A DNA stretch of 64,000 nucleotides from Actinomycetota bacterium. GTDB lineage: Bacteria; Actinomycetota; Humimicrobiia; Humimicrobiales; Humimicrobiaceae. The notes beneath the pieces are model-generated. The model was not told the origin of the DNA. It saw only the letters and a program-made list of their open reading frames with translations, and did no database searches. Positions within the stretch are counted from its first letter, which is position 1; every line of letters starts with the position of its first letter. Location of the stretch: the NCBI GenBank assembly GCA_028698215.1, contig JAQVDY010000002.1:62001-126000 (forward strand), read 5' to 3'. Positions 24,954 to 34,020 of the stretch are shown piece by piece. A program made the position numbers and the translations under genes.

Positions 24954-26015
24954 GTGGAAGTACTGAAAAAAAATCATAGTGGAGAAAAGATAGTTGACCT
25001 TCAAATGAGGTTACGTCAGCTGGGCTATAGTCTGGGCCATACCCAGATTGACGGTGTATTCGGGTTGGAGACTGAAAATGCAGTAAGAAGCTTTCAACAG
25101 GAAAGAGGTTTGGACTCCACTGGGGAAGTGGACAGTCAAACCTGGCAGGAGCTGGTAGATGCGGGATACAAAATAGGGGATAGGCTGCTATATCTAAAAC
25201 ACCCTCCTTTCAGGGGGGATGATGTCCGAACTTTGCAATACTGGTTAAAAAGCCTGGGTTTTTACAGGTTTAAGGAAAATGGTATTTTTTGTACCCATAC
25301 CCAGGATGCAGTAATAGATTTCCAGAAGAATATTAACCTGTCAGCAGATGGCATAGTAGGTGATGGGACTATCAAGCATCTGGTCAGGCTAAAAAGGATA
25401 ATTGAACCCAAGAAGACATCAAACTTTCCTTTTAACAGTAAACTGGAGTTAAAAAAAAGGCAGGGCACAGTTAATGTAGCTTTCGATTATGGGCATGATA
25501 TCTATGATGAAGAAATAGACCGCTATTTCAAGGAAAAGATATATATTTGCAGGAGTATAGTAAATTATTGCCGGCAACTGCTGGAAGAAGTGGGCATAAA
25601 ATCCATAGTCACTGTAAATGATAATAATCAGAGTCTTTTTTTAGCTGACCGCATTAATTATGCCAATAAAGCTGAACCTGATATTATGGTAAGTATAAAT
25701 TTAAGCTATTCCCGTGATAATATGGCCAATGGATGCAGCTGTTATTATTTTAAAGGATTAAGATCATATTCTGTTAATGGGAACCAAATGGCAAACCTTA
25801 TCCAGGATATGATTGTAAAGAATTTAAGGATACCTGACTGCAGGGTACACGGATCCAGCTACAGCATATTAAAAGAAACAGAAATGACCTCAGTATTGGT
25901 AGAACCTGGCTTTATTTCTAACCCCGGTCAAAGGGATAAACTTAAAAAATCCGATTATCAATTACAGCTAAGCCAGCATTTAGTTCAGGGAATCATAAGT
26001 TTTATAAAGAATTAG
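24954..26015 (+). CDS. Cell-wall amidase with two peptidoglycan-binding domains
   Basis: The 353-residue protein has two PG_binding_1 repeats (about 6-68, with VDLQMRLRQLGY, and 76-140, with DVRTLQYWLKSLGFY) and a C-terminal N-acetylmuramoyl-L-alanine amidase (Amidase_3) domain (about 165-352), with SINLSYSRDN and ETEMTSVLVEPGFISNPGQ as family motifs. No signal peptide is visible at the GTG start, so export would be unconventional or the start is further upstream. Typical spore-cortex or cell-separation amidases share this architecture. It ends 1 nt before the next gene. Confidence 0.82.
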   Translation: MEVLKKNHSGEKIVDLQMRLRQLGYSLGHTQIDGVFGLETENAVRSFQQERGLDSTGEVDSQTWQELVDAGYKIGDRLLYLKHPPFRGDDVRTLQYWLKSLGFYRFKENGIFCTHTQDAVIDFQKNINLSADGIVGDGTIKHLVRLKRIIEPKKTSNFPFNSKLELKKRQGTVNVAFDYGHDIYDEEIDRYFKEKIYICRSIVNYCRQLLEEVGIKSIVTVNDNNQSLFLADRINYANKAEPDIMVSINLSYSRDNMANGCSCYYFKGLRSYSVNGNQMANLIQDMIVKNLRIPDCRVHGSSYSILKETEMTSVLVEPGFISNPGQRDKLKKSDYQLQLSQHLVQGIISFIKN

Positions 26016-26016
26016 T

Positions 26017-27060
26017 ATGTATATTATTTATGATGATTTCTTTTTAAAACACCATACAGGCTCCCTGCACCCGGAAAAAGGGGAAAGATTATCCTGCATA
26101 AAAACCAGCCTAAAGAATTGGAGTAACGGTCCCCATCTGTATTGGTTAACTCCTGCCAGGGCCAGTCTGGATATAATTTCCCTTATCCATCACCCTGATT
26201 ATATCAGGCAGATTAAGCATTATTCTACCCTTCATAAACTTATAAACCTGGACACCGATACAGTAGTATCTCATTTTACCTATGATTGTGCAGTTCTGGC
26301 GGCAGGAGCCGCTGTGCAGGGGATTGACCAGCTTTTTTCTACTGGCGCCAAGTCTTCAATGTTTTTTGCTTTAGTACGCCCTCCCGGGCACCATGCTTTT
26401 GAAAACAGGGGGACAGGATTTTGTATTTTTAACCAAATAGCCATAGCTGCTGCTTATGCTTTAAGAGAATACAAGGTTGAGAGAATAGCTATTATAGATT
26501 TTGATGCCCACCACGGTAACGGAACGCAGCATCTTTTTTACGGGGACCAACATGTTTTTTTTGTATCATTTCACCAGTACCCCCACTATCCGGGGACAGG
26601 CACCGCTCAAGAAGCAGGCATAAAAGAAGGCAAAGGCTATAGCCTTAATTTCCCTTTTGCCCCCGGTACCGGCCAAGATTGCTACCTCTATGCCCTGGAC
26701 CAGGTAGTGGTGCCGCTGATGTTAAAATTCTGCCCTCAGCTGGTGTTGGTTAGTGCCGGCTATGATTCGCATGCAGAAGACCACCTGTCTTCGCTTAAAC
26801 TTACCGAAAGCTCTTATAATAAAATTATGAAAGTGGTTAGCAGCTTAAGTAGAATTTGCAGCCGGGGCAGGCTGGGTATATTCCTGGAGGGGGGCTATAA
26901 TACTGATGTATTGGGCGATTGTGTTAAGGAAACGGTCAAAGGATGCCTTGATACCAGCTATAATATAGATAATTTAAGCCAGGAGTATGAAGGTATTGAT
27001 GATGGTTGTAGAAGTTTAATCAGTTATTTAAGTAAAAAATTTGGGGTCATCCATGGTTAA
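26017..27060 (+). CDS. Histone-deacetylase-fold protein (AcuC/HDAC-like amidohydrolase)
   Basis: The 347-residue protein belongs to the arginase-deacetylase superfamily. The zinc site residues are in IIDFDAHHGNGTQHLFY near 165 and VSAGYDSHAEDHL near 245, the catalytic histidines in VRPPGHHAF near 120, and EGGYN near 290 matches the loop next to the zinc. Bacterial members deacetylate acetylpolyamines, acetoin-related acetyl-lysine on Acs, or other amides. The substrate cannot be told apart here. It starts 1 nt after the amidase and overlaps the next lipoprotein gene by 8 nt. Confidence 0.88.
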   Translation: MYIIYDDFFLKHHTGSLHPEKGERLSCIKTSLKNWSNGPHLYWLTPARASLDIISLIHHPDYIRQIKHYSTLHKLINLDTDTVVSHFTYDCAVLAAGAAVQGIDQLFSTGAKSSMFFALVRPPGHHAFENRGTGFCIFNQIAIAAAYALREYKVERIAIIDFDAHHGNGTQHLFYGDQHVFFVSFHQYPHYPGTGTAQEAGIKEGKGYSLNFPFAPGTGQDCYLYALDQVVVPLMLKFCPQLVLVSAGYDSHAEDHLSSLKLTESSYNKIMKVVSSLSRICSRGRLGIFLEGGYNTDVLGDCVKETVKGCLDTSYNIDNLSQEYEGIDDGCRSLISYLSKKFGVIHG

Positions 27061-27484
27061 AAAGATAGGCTTGGCTATATTGCTTTTTTTTATATTGCTG
27101 GGTACTGGCTGTAGAAGCTATGACCATAGTGTGGACATAGGATATTTTTTTAAAACTGGGCCTGAAAAAGCAGTTCTGGATTTTCTGCAGGCCATGGAAA
27201 ATCATGATCCCGGATATCTTTATGACCAACTGCTGCTTAATAAGGATAAAAATAATATAAGCAGGGATCGCTATATTGAAGAATTTAAGGGTATACTGTC
27301 AGATGTCCAGCAGATTGAAGTATCCGAGACCGTATATTTGGGCTATGAGGCAAATATGAGTAAGGTGGTAGCCGAGTTTTCTGTAATCTATATGAATGGT
27401 GATTTAAAAGAATATAAAAAATATATTTACCTGCAGGAAGAAAATGGCAGGTGGAAAATAGTTTTTGAAAAAACCTTCATATAA
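27053..27484 (+). CDS. Small lipoprotein
   Basis: The protein (143 residues from this ATG) has a Lys-Lys N region, a hydrophobic core and the lipobox LLGTGC, giving a mature lipidated Cys near residue 18. The rest resembles the NTF2-like/DUF4878 group: a repeated-looking domain with AVLDFLQAMENHDPGYLYDQLL and a beta-rich C terminus. The ATG at 27053 is preferred over TTG 27041. It overlaps the histone-deacetylase-fold gene by 8 nt. Function is unknown. Confidence 0.68.
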   Translation: MVKKIGLAILLFFILLGTGCRSYDHSVDIGYFFKTGPEKAVLDFLQAMENHDPGYLYDQLLLNKDKNNISRDRYIEEFKGILSDVQQIEVSETVYLGYEANMSKVVAEFSVIYMNGDLKEYKKYIYLQEENGRWKIVFEKTFI

Positions 27485-27542
27485 TATATAATGATATTTA
27501 AAAAAAAATATTATATTTTAATTTAAAAAATACTTAACCATT

Positions 27543-29291
27543 ATGGGGCCTTTAATTAAAAATAAATGGGTAATTATAGGGTTATCGCTGGTGTTGGCAG
27601 CTGCGGTGGGGGGAAATGGATGTGCTTATCAGCCTGTTCAAACCATCGATGCTTCTAGCGGTTTTAATAATCAGGACAAGGAAAATGTTTTAAGTTCAGA
27701 GCTGACAGCATTGCTGGAAAAAGTAATAAATCCTCCCATAGTAACTTCCCACGGTTCAGAAGAAATCATCTATTCCGGCTCAGAAAGGCAGCTAATTTTT
27801 GTCAAAGGTTACGCTACCCCCGGCCACAAAATTCAGGTATATGTTAACGGTTTGCTGCAGGCTGATTCTATCAGGACCGATAGCGATGGCTTTTTTGAAA
27901 CCATGGAGGGCCTGGAAGTAGTGGAAGGCAGAAACAGGATAGAAGTGACAGCAGTATCCGGAGCCCAAAAAAGCCAACCCACCAAATTTAATATAACGGT
28001 TAAAGTTACTGATAAAATACAGTATTCAATTTATCAGGATAGCCAAAACTTAAAACAAATACAGGATGTGTATTACCTGAAAGATGGATATCCCTTGGTC
28101 TATATTGCCGGTAACTACCTGGCTGCCAGTAAAATATTCTTACAAGTAAATGATAAAATAGTTTCTGAGGGGGAGTCTGATTCAGAGGGAATATTTTCTT
28201 TTTCTGAAGTAGCTTTGCGCAAGGGGGAAAATGATGTCTCTTTATGGGGAATGACCCAGGATGGCATAATCAGCCAGCCAGTGTCTGTGTCGGTTTTGGT
28301 AACCGAAGATAGTGAGAGCCCTTATCCCTCCAGCCTTTCAGGATATAACGATGGGTTCGGCAACCACCTGTCCTGGAGTTGTTCTTATGACCAGAATTTC
28401 TATGCTTATAAGCTGGTCCGGGTAACTGATCCCTGTCTTAATCCTGAATATCCTGACCATGATGTGGTTGCTACCTTTAACGATTTGGAAATATCAAGCT
28501 ATACTGATGAGGATGCAGAGGAAGGGCATTCTTATTTTTATACCCTATGGACCTTGGACAGGGCGGGTAATGCCATATCTAGCAATGTATTGGCTATGCC
28601 TGCACCTGTATATAGCATAGATATTGAAAAAATTGCTCCCTTTGGTGATAATGTGATAGGCAGGCGTGAATGGTATTATCAGTATTTTAAAATTACCAAT
28701 AAAGGTAATGTAACTATAGATTTACAGCCAATTATGGTGTGGTTAAAACTTGATCCTGAGCCAGACTTGGATAAGAATATGTGGCCCCTGTGGGAAGCCC
28801 ATATATGGGATCCGGACAGCGGACAGTATTATTACAGCAATGAGGTCATAGAACAGACCTATATTGCAGATTATTGGGCTTTAGATGAAATTACCCAAAT
28901 TGGAGAAGTTTATACTTATGAAGATGAAGAAGAAAAACAAATAGAGGTAAGGGATATAATTACTAAACAAACCAGGGACGGAGAAGGGAAAAGGGTTATG
29001 GTAACCACTACCTTTACCGAAGAGGTAGAAACCGGTAATATAGTTGAAGGTAAAGAGGCTGAAACCAGCCAGGTTTTGGTAGGGCCGGAAAAGATTGGAT
29101 CGGTTATCGAGGACCTGAAACCCGGACAGTCTGTTAAGCTGGCGGTAAAGGTACAGAATATATCTGCTGGAAACGGGGACCGCATTACCCTTCATTTCCA
29201 CTTTGCCCCTGTTGACTGTGCTGGTTATTTCTATACTGATGAAGAAGTTTCCACCAGGGATATTACAGTAATCAGCAGTGGAAGAAATTAG
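27543..29291 (+). CDS. Secreted or lipid-anchored Ig-like domain protein
   Basis: The 582-residue protein starts with a hydrophobic segment and a possible but weak lipobox (GGNGC, Cys27). Two Ig-like domains of the bacterial glucodextranase-B type follow, about 65-150 (FVKGYATPGHKIQVYVNG) and 165-255 (YIAGNYLAASKIFLQVND), then a fibronectin-III-like region (about 262-345) and a beta-rich C-terminal part with many acidic residues. It has no catalytic signature, so it is probably a surface or adhesive structural protein. The start has no obvious Shine-Dalgarno. grpE follows 18 nt later. Confidence 0.6.
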   Translation: MGPLIKNKWVIIGLSLVLAAAVGGNGCAYQPVQTIDASSGFNNQDKENVLSSELTALLEKVINPPIVTSHGSEEIIYSGSERQLIFVKGYATPGHKIQVYVNGLLQADSIRTDSDGFFETMEGLEVVEGRNRIEVTAVSGAQKSQPTKFNITVKVTDKIQYSIYQDSQNLKQIQDVYYLKDGYPLVYIAGNYLAASKIFLQVNDKIVSEGESDSEGIFSFSEVALRKGENDVSLWGMTQDGIISQPVSVSVLVTEDSESPYPSSLSGYNDGFGNHLSWSCSYDQNFYAYKLVRVTDPCLNPEYPDHDVVATFNDLEISSYTDEDAEEGHSYFYTLWTLDRAGNAISSNVLAMPAPVYSIDIEKIAPFGDNVIGRREWYYQYFKITNKGNVTIDLQPIMVWLKLDPEPDLDKNMWPLWEAHIWDPDSGQYYYSNEVIEQTYIADYWALDEITQIGEVYTYEDEEEKQIEVRDIITKQTRDGEGKRVMVTTTFTEEVETGNIVEGKEAETSQVLVGPEKIGSVIEDLKPGQSVKLAVKVQNISAGNGDRITLHFHFAPVDCAGYFYTDEEVSTRDITVISSGRN

Positions 29292-29309
29292 ATAGGAGGT
29301 ATTTAAATT

Positions 29310-29876
29310 ATGTCAGGCGAGAAGAAGAAAAAAGAAAAGATGTCAAAGGAAGAACTGGCAGGTAAAATTAATCCAGAATCATCCATGGAAACGGAGGAGC
29401 TGGTAGAAGAAATTGAGCTTCTGCAAAAAGAGCTGGATGAGTATAAAAAACTGGAAGATGAATATATGGATCGTATAAAAAGACTCCAGGCGGATTACGA
29501 AAATTACCGTAAAAGAACGCTAAAGGAGCATATGGAGCATATCAAAAGGGCTAATAAAGACCTAATAGAGAAGCTCTTGCCGGTAATAGATAATTTTGAA
29601 AGGGCCCTGGACGCAGGTAGGCAAACAGGACATCAAAGTGACCAGTTTTATGAGGGTGTACTGATGATATATAATAACCTTATGGAAGTATTGGGCAAAG
29701 AAGGTCTTATGGTGATAAGCCCTAAAGGAGAAGAATTTGATCCGCAGATTTGTGAAGCTGCAGTAACAGAATCAGTGGAAGGGATAGAAGAAGGTGTAAT
29801 TTTAGAAGTGCTGAGAAAGGGCTATAAACTTAAGGATTACCTTATTAGACCAGCAGTGGTCAAAGTTTGTAAATAA
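29310..29876 (+). CDS. grpE: Nucleotide exchange factor GrpE
   Basis: The 188-residue protein has the GrpE architecture: a long N-terminal coiled coil (about 30-85) and a C-terminal beta-rich head (about 110-186). Family motifs are RLQADYENYRKRT near 60, LLPVIDNFERAL near 85, and a C-terminal DYLIRPAVVKVCK. GrpE releases ADP from DnaK. AGGAGG lies before the ATG. No dnaK, dnaJ or hrcA is adjacent, so this copy is outside the usual heat-shock operon in this window. Confidence 0.92.
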   Translation: MSGEKKKKEKMSKEELAGKINPESSMETEELVEEIELLQKELDEYKKLEDEYMDRIKRLQADYENYRKRTLKEHMEHIKRANKDLIEKLLPVIDNFERALDAGRQTGHQSDQFYEGVLMIYNNLMEVLGKEGLMVISPKGEEFDPQICEAAVTESVEGIEEGVILEVLRKGYKLKDYLIRPAVVKVCK

Positions 29877-29896
29877 TAAATAGAGGATGGTAGGGG

Positions 29897-30487
29897 TTGA
29901 GTAAAAAATTATTATTCGGTTGTCTGTTTGGTTTCATCGGGGTCATTATCATAGTTGGCCTAATTCTTTTCGGTTATGTGGTAGATGCCAGGAACAATAT
30001 GGCTGCCCAAGAAATTGAGGTGGAGAATTCATGGGCCCAGGTACAGAATGTTTACCAGAGAAGGCTGGATTTAATACCTAATGTAGTAGCCAGCGTGGAA
30101 GCTTACATGCAGTTGGAAAAAGATATTTTTAAAGAGATTGCTGATGCCAGAAAGGGCATTACTGAAGCCCAGTCTCCCCAGCAGCTGGAAAATGCTAATG
30201 AACCTATCAATAGTTTTTTGCGGGATTTAAGGGTGGTAGTGGAAGATACACCGGAGCTAAAATCCAGTGAAACCGTAAGGGAACTCATTGTAGAGCTGGA
30301 AGGAAGCGAGAACCGGATTGCACAGGAAAGGCGGAGGTTTAATGAAACAGTTAGGGATTACAATACCTATATAAAAATGTTTCCCCGTAATATGATTGCC
30401 GGTTGGTTTAATTTTACTCCCAAGAGCTTCTTTGAAGCAGAAGAAGGGGCAGAACAGGCCCCTGAAGTAAATATTGAATTGGATTAG
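29897..30487 (+). CDS. LemA family protein
   Basis: The 196-residue protein has one N-terminal membrane segment (about 7-28) and a long helical domain with the LemA motifs NSWAQVQNVYQRRLDLIPN near 43, TEAQSPQQLENAN near 90, and YNTYIKMFPRNMIAGWFNF near 153. LemA proteins are membrane-anchored and of unknown function. It begins 20 nt after grpE and ends 12 nt before a TPM-domain gene, a pairing seen in many genomes. AGAGGATGG upstream serves as the ribosome-binding site. Confidence 0.92.
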   Translation: MSKKLLFGCLFGFIGVIIIVGLILFGYVVDARNNMAAQEIEVENSWAQVQNVYQRRLDLIPNVVASVEAYMQLEKDIFKEIADARKGITEAQSPQQLENANEPINSFLRDLRVVVEDTPELKSSETVRELIVELEGSENRIAQERRRFNETVRDYNTYIKMFPRNMIAGWFNFTPKSFFEAEEGAEQAPEVNIELD

Positions 30488-30499
30488 CAGACCAGGTTA

Positions 30500-31411
30500 A
30501 TGATTATAGTAAAAAGATTTCGTTACTTAATCCTATTTCTTCTACTGTTAATAGTTTTCGCACCGGGACTGCTGCATGCTCAGGATATAGAATTGCCTGA
30601 TTATACCGGGTATGTAAATGATTTTGCGAAAGTTATAGATGCCGATACCGTGTCCCGGTTGGAGAGCCTTATATCCCAGATAGAAGCAGAAACTACCGCA
30701 GAGATTGCGGTAGTAACCATTGAAAGCTTGCAGGGAAAAGTTATCGAGGACTATGCCATAGAGCTTTTTTCTCAATGGGGAATAGGCAAGGAGGACCAGG
30801 ATAACGGGGTATTGCTGCTGGTGGCCATAGAGGATAGGACTCTCAGGTTAGAGATAGGATATGGGCTGGAGGGCGCTATAACTGATGTGGAATCAAAAAG
30901 AATACTGGAAAATAGCGTAATACCCCAGTTCAAGGAAGGAAATTACAGCCAAGGCATTTATGCCGGGGTGGAAGCAGTAGCGGCCCATATCTATGATGAA
31001 GCCAATATCGAGTCTGACCTGGCCCTTCCCGCAGTGGAAACCAGTACCGGAAGTTCTTCTTTCCCTTATGTGTTTATTTATTGCTGCCTGCCGCCCTTCA
31101 TTTTAATTTCTCTCATTATATTTCTGGTTAACCTGGTTAGAAGAAGATGCCCCCAATGCCGGCGTTTTTTCAAGCTAAAAATTAAAGAAACGGTATTAAA
31201 AAGGGCTACTTTCACTCAATCCGGGCAAAAAAAAGTGGAGAGATGGTGTACCGTTTGTGATTTTGCTGACCAGAAAATAGTAAAAATTCCTACAAAAACC
31301 CATAGCAGCGGTACCTGGTTGGGAGGCGGAGGCAGCGGCTCTTCCGGAGGCGGTTTTGGGGGGTTTGGAGGAGGCTCTTCCGGAGGAGGCGGAGCTAGCG
31401 GAAGATGGTAG
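30500..31411 (+). CDS. TPM-domain protein with zinc ribbon and Gly/Ser tail
   Basis: The 303-residue protein has a signal-like N terminus (about 5-28), a TPM (YgcG-type phosphatase/repair) domain at about 36-165 (VNDFAKVIDADTVSRLESL, NGVLLLVAIEDRTLRLEIGYG), a membrane segment near 190-212, a zinc-ribbon-like CPQCRRFF...CTVCDF region and a glycine/serine-rich C-terminal tail. LemA plus a TPM protein with a Gly-rich tail is a common pair, thought to act in the envelope or in membrane protein quality control. Function remains unknown. Confidence 0.88.
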   Translation: MIIVKRFRYLILFLLLLIVFAPGLLHAQDIELPDYTGYVNDFAKVIDADTVSRLESLISQIEAETTAEIAVVTIESLQGKVIEDYAIELFSQWGIGKEDQDNGVLLLVAIEDRTLRLEIGYGLEGAITDVESKRILENSVIPQFKEGNYSQGIYAGVEAVAAHIYDEANIESDLALPAVETSTGSSSFPYVFIYCCLPPFILISLIIFLVNLVRRRCPQCRRFFKLKIKETVLKRATFTQSGQKKVERWCTVCDFADQKIVKIPTKTHSSGTWLGGGGSGSSGGGFGGFGGGSSGGGGASGRW

Positions 31412-31683
31412 CAGGGTATTTATTTACCGGCCTAAAATGTGGCCTGCCTGGTACCAGCTTTTAAAATTTACAGGGTTTTACATTTAAGGTCTTTATTTAT
31501 TGGGGCCAATAAAATAAAATCAATTATTAAATACTGGTTAGCAGCTCACAATAGCTGGATAATTAAAATTAACTATAAGCTATTGGAGGTGATATTTTTT
31601 TGAAATAATTATTTTAATTTTGAAAACATGGTTTTAAAACCTTCTATTGACATAGAAACCAGGAAGGGCATGGTGAGTAAGCT
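31412..31683. other. Leader region before nfnA
   Basis: No gene was found. A strong GGAGGTGA lies at about 31584, but it only opens TTG AAA TAA. The frame of the downstream gene is closed by TAA at 31678-31680, so the TTG at 31684 is the first usable start and a regulatory leader is possible. Confidence 0.35.
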
Positions 31684-32532
31684 TTGTACAAGATATTGGG
31701 TAAACAAAAACTGACTGCCGACATTGACCGGTTTGAAGTAGAAGCTCCGCTTATAGCCAGGAAAGCGGCAGCGGGGCAATTTGTAATGGTAAGGATAGAT
31801 GAGCAGGGAGAGAGAATACCGCTTACTATTGCCGATTTTGACCAAGAAAAGGGCATCATATCCCTTGTATCCATGATAGCTGGTAAAAGCACTGATATGT
31901 TTTCCAGAATGGAGCAGGGAGAAAGTCTGGCAGATGTAGTGGGTCCTTTGGGCAAACCTAGTGAAATAGAGAAATTTGGAAATGTAGTATGTGTTGGCGG
32001 AGGAGTAGGAATAGCTCCCATAATGCCTATTGCCAGGGCTTTAAAACAGGCAGGCAATTATATTGTATCTATTATTGGAGCCAGAAACAGTGACGGTCTC
32101 ATACTGGAAAAAGAAATGGACCAGATAAGTGACCAGCTCTATATTTGTACTGATGATGGAAGTAAGGGTTTTGGAGGATTTGTTTCTGATTTTTTAGATA
32201 AATTCCTAGAAGGGGATCAGCTTAAGGTAGACAGGGTGGTGGCTATCGGCCCCGCACCCATGATGGCGGCAGTAAGCAAAGTAACCAAGCCTTATGGCAT
32301 TAAAACCATAGTTTCTCTTAACTCTATCATGGTTGATGGCACCGGGATGTGCGGAGCTTGCAGGGTGGAAGTAGGAAAAAAAACCAAGTTTGTTTGTGTG
32401 GATGGTCCTGAATTTGACGGGCATCAGGTAGATTTTGATTTATTGTTTGCAAGGCAGAAGATGTACTGTGACCAGGAGCAGGAAGCTTACCAGGGTTACC
32501 AGCATGAATGTAGATGCAAGCAAAATAGTTAA
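31684..32532 (+). CDS. nfnA: NfnA-type FAD/2Fe-2S subunit of ferredoxin-NADP transhydrogenase
   Basis: The 282-residue protein is a ferredoxin-NADP reductase-like FAD protein: GQFVMVRIDEQGERIPLTIAD near 37 (FAD), VVCVGGGVGIAPIMPIA near 101 (NAD-binding) and a C-terminal cysteine set GMCGACRVEVGKKTKFVCVDGPEFDGH for a 2Fe-2S cluster. It forms a pair with the GltD-like gene that follows by 31 nt, the layout of NfnAB, which couples NADH and reduced ferredoxin to NADP reduction by flavin-based electron bifurcation. Sulfide dehydrogenase annotation of the same family is an alternative. The TTG start is forced by an upstream stop; GGTGAG precedes it. Confidence 0.85.
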   Translation: MYKILGKQKLTADIDRFEVEAPLIARKAAAGQFVMVRIDEQGERIPLTIADFDQEKGIISLVSMIAGKSTDMFSRMEQGESLADVVGPLGKPSEIEKFGNVVCVGGGVGIAPIMPIARALKQAGNYIVSIIGARNSDGLILEKEMDQISDQLYICTDDGSKGFGGFVSDFLDKFLEGDQLKVDRVVAIGPAPMMAAVSKVTKPYGIKTIVSLNSIMVDGTGMCGACRVEVGKKTKFVCVDGPEFDGHQVDFDLLFARQKMYCDQEQEAYQGYQHECRCKQNS

Positions 32533-32563
32533 TGTTTCTTGAAGAAAGGATATATCCAAAGTC

Positions 32564-34003
32564 ATGGCAGATAAGGTAAATAAGAAGGTTAAGAAAAAAA
32601 AGATACCCAGAACCAAGATGCCTCAGCAGGATGCAGGCAAAAGGGTTAAGAATTTTAATGAGGTGGCCTTAGGCTATACCATGGAAGATGCTTTAAAGGA
32701 AGCTGAAAGGTGTCTGCAGTGCAAAAAACCTAGATGCATTGACGGCTGCCCGGTAGAAATTGATATAAAGAGTTTTATTGATCTTTTAGGACAGAAAAAA
32801 TTTGACCAGGCCATTGCAAAAATCAGGGAGAAGAACTCGCTCCCTGCTATATGCGGCCGGGTTTGTCCCCAGGAAGACCAGTGTGAAAAAGAATGTATTT
32901 TAGGCATAAAGGATGAACCGGTAGCCATAGGCAGGCTGGAAAGGTACCTGGGGGATATGGCCATGAAAAAAAACCTGGTAGATACAGGCATGATGGTTTC
33001 TAAAGAAACAGCCCAGAAAAATTCACAGCACCAGATAGCTATTATAGGGAGCGGTCCGGCAGGTCTGGCCTGTGCCAGTGAACTGGCTAAAATGGGCTAT
33101 AAGGTAACCATATTTGAAGCCCTTCATAAGGCAGGGGGCGTTTTAGTTTACGGAATCCCCGAATTCAGGCTGCCCAAGAAAGTGCTTCAAAAAGAAATAG
33201 ACAGCCTTAAGGATCTGGGAGTAGAAATAAAGCTGGACATGGTTATAGGCAAAATCCTGTCAATCCAGGATTTATTTGATGAAGGGTATGAGTCAGTATT
33301 TATAGCTACAGGGGCAGGACTCCCTTATTTTATGGGAATAGAAGGGGAAAACCTTAATGGGGTATATTCCGCCAATGAATATCTGACCCGTTCCAACCTG
33401 ATGAAAGCTTATAATTTTCCCAAAAGCGATACCCCTATAAAAAAAGCACCCCGGGTAGCAGTAATAGGCGGGGGCAATGTAGCCATGGATTCAGCCAGGA
33501 CAGCCAAGCGGCTGGGGGCAGAACATGTATACTTGGTATACAGGAGAAGCGAGCAGGAAATGCCAGCCAGAAGGGAAGAAGCGGAACATGCCAAAGAGGA
33601 GGGAATAGAATTTGTATTGCTAACCAACCCGGTAAAAATAATTGGCAAAGATGGATGGGTGGAAAAATTAAGGGTTATAAAGATGGAGCTGGGTGAGCCG
33701 GATCAATCCGGCAGGAAGAGGCCTATCCCAGTGGAAGGGTCTGAATACGACCTGGATGTGGATGTAGTAGTAATGGCTATAGGACAGGGACCCAATCCGC
33801 TGCTTCTTGCCGATACCCCTGAGCTTAAGCTAAACAAATGGGGGAATATAGACGCAGATCCAGAAACCGGAAAAACAAATTTAAAAGGCGTATTTGCCGG
33901 GGGAGATATAGTTACCGGAGCAGCAACAGTTATACTGGCTATGGGAGCTGGAAAAAAGGCTGCCCATGCCATTGATCAGTATATAAACAGTGGTAAATGG
34001 TAA
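32564..34003 (+). CDS. nfnB: NfnB/GltD-type NADPH-binding flavoprotein subunit
   Basis: The 479-residue protein resembles the small subunit of glutamate synthase. Cys-rich RCLQCKKPRCIDGCPVEIDI near 46 and CGRVCPQEDQCEKECILG near 95 bind two 4Fe-4S clusters. Dinucleotide sites are IGSGPAGLACASELAKMG near 158 and VIGGGNVAMDSARTAKRLG near 297, and the C-terminal FAD site is GVFAGGDIVTGAATVILAMG. Next to nfnA it most likely forms the bifurcating NfnAB complex rather than a glutamate synthase, since no large glutamate synthase subunit is nearby. Confidence 0.87.
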   Translation: MADKVNKKVKKKKIPRTKMPQQDAGKRVKNFNEVALGYTMEDALKEAERCLQCKKPRCIDGCPVEIDIKSFIDLLGQKKFDQAIAKIREKNSLPAICGRVCPQEDQCEKECILGIKDEPVAIGRLERYLGDMAMKKNLVDTGMMVSKETAQKNSQHQIAIIGSGPAGLACASELAKMGYKVTIFEALHKAGGVLVYGIPEFRLPKKVLQKEIDSLKDLGVEIKLDMVIGKILSIQDLFDEGYESVFIATGAGLPYFMGIEGENLNGVYSANEYLTRSNLMKAYNFPKSDTPIKKAPRVAVIGGGNVAMDSARTAKRLGAEHVYLVYRRSEQEMPARREEAEHAKEEGIEFVLLTNPVKIIGKDGWVEKLRVIKMELGEPDQSGRKRPIPVEGSEYDLDVDVVVMAIGQGPNPLLLADTPELKLNKWGNIDADPETGKTNLKGVFAGGDIVTGAATVILAMGAGKKAAHAIDQYINSGKW

Positions 34004-34020
34004 TAAATTGGAGGTTTGTT

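Noticed and set aside
26017-27060. Eukaryote-derived histone deacetylase
   Set aside because: The fold is widespread in bacteria (AcuC, acetylpolyamine amidohydrolase) and nothing in the context suggests recent transfer.
31580-31600. Short leader peptide behind a strong GGAGGTGA
   Set aside because: The frame is only TTG AAA TAA, too short to be a credible gene.
32564-34003. Glutamate synthase small subunit
   Set aside because: The paired FAD/2Fe-2S gene and the absence of a large subunit favour NfnB.
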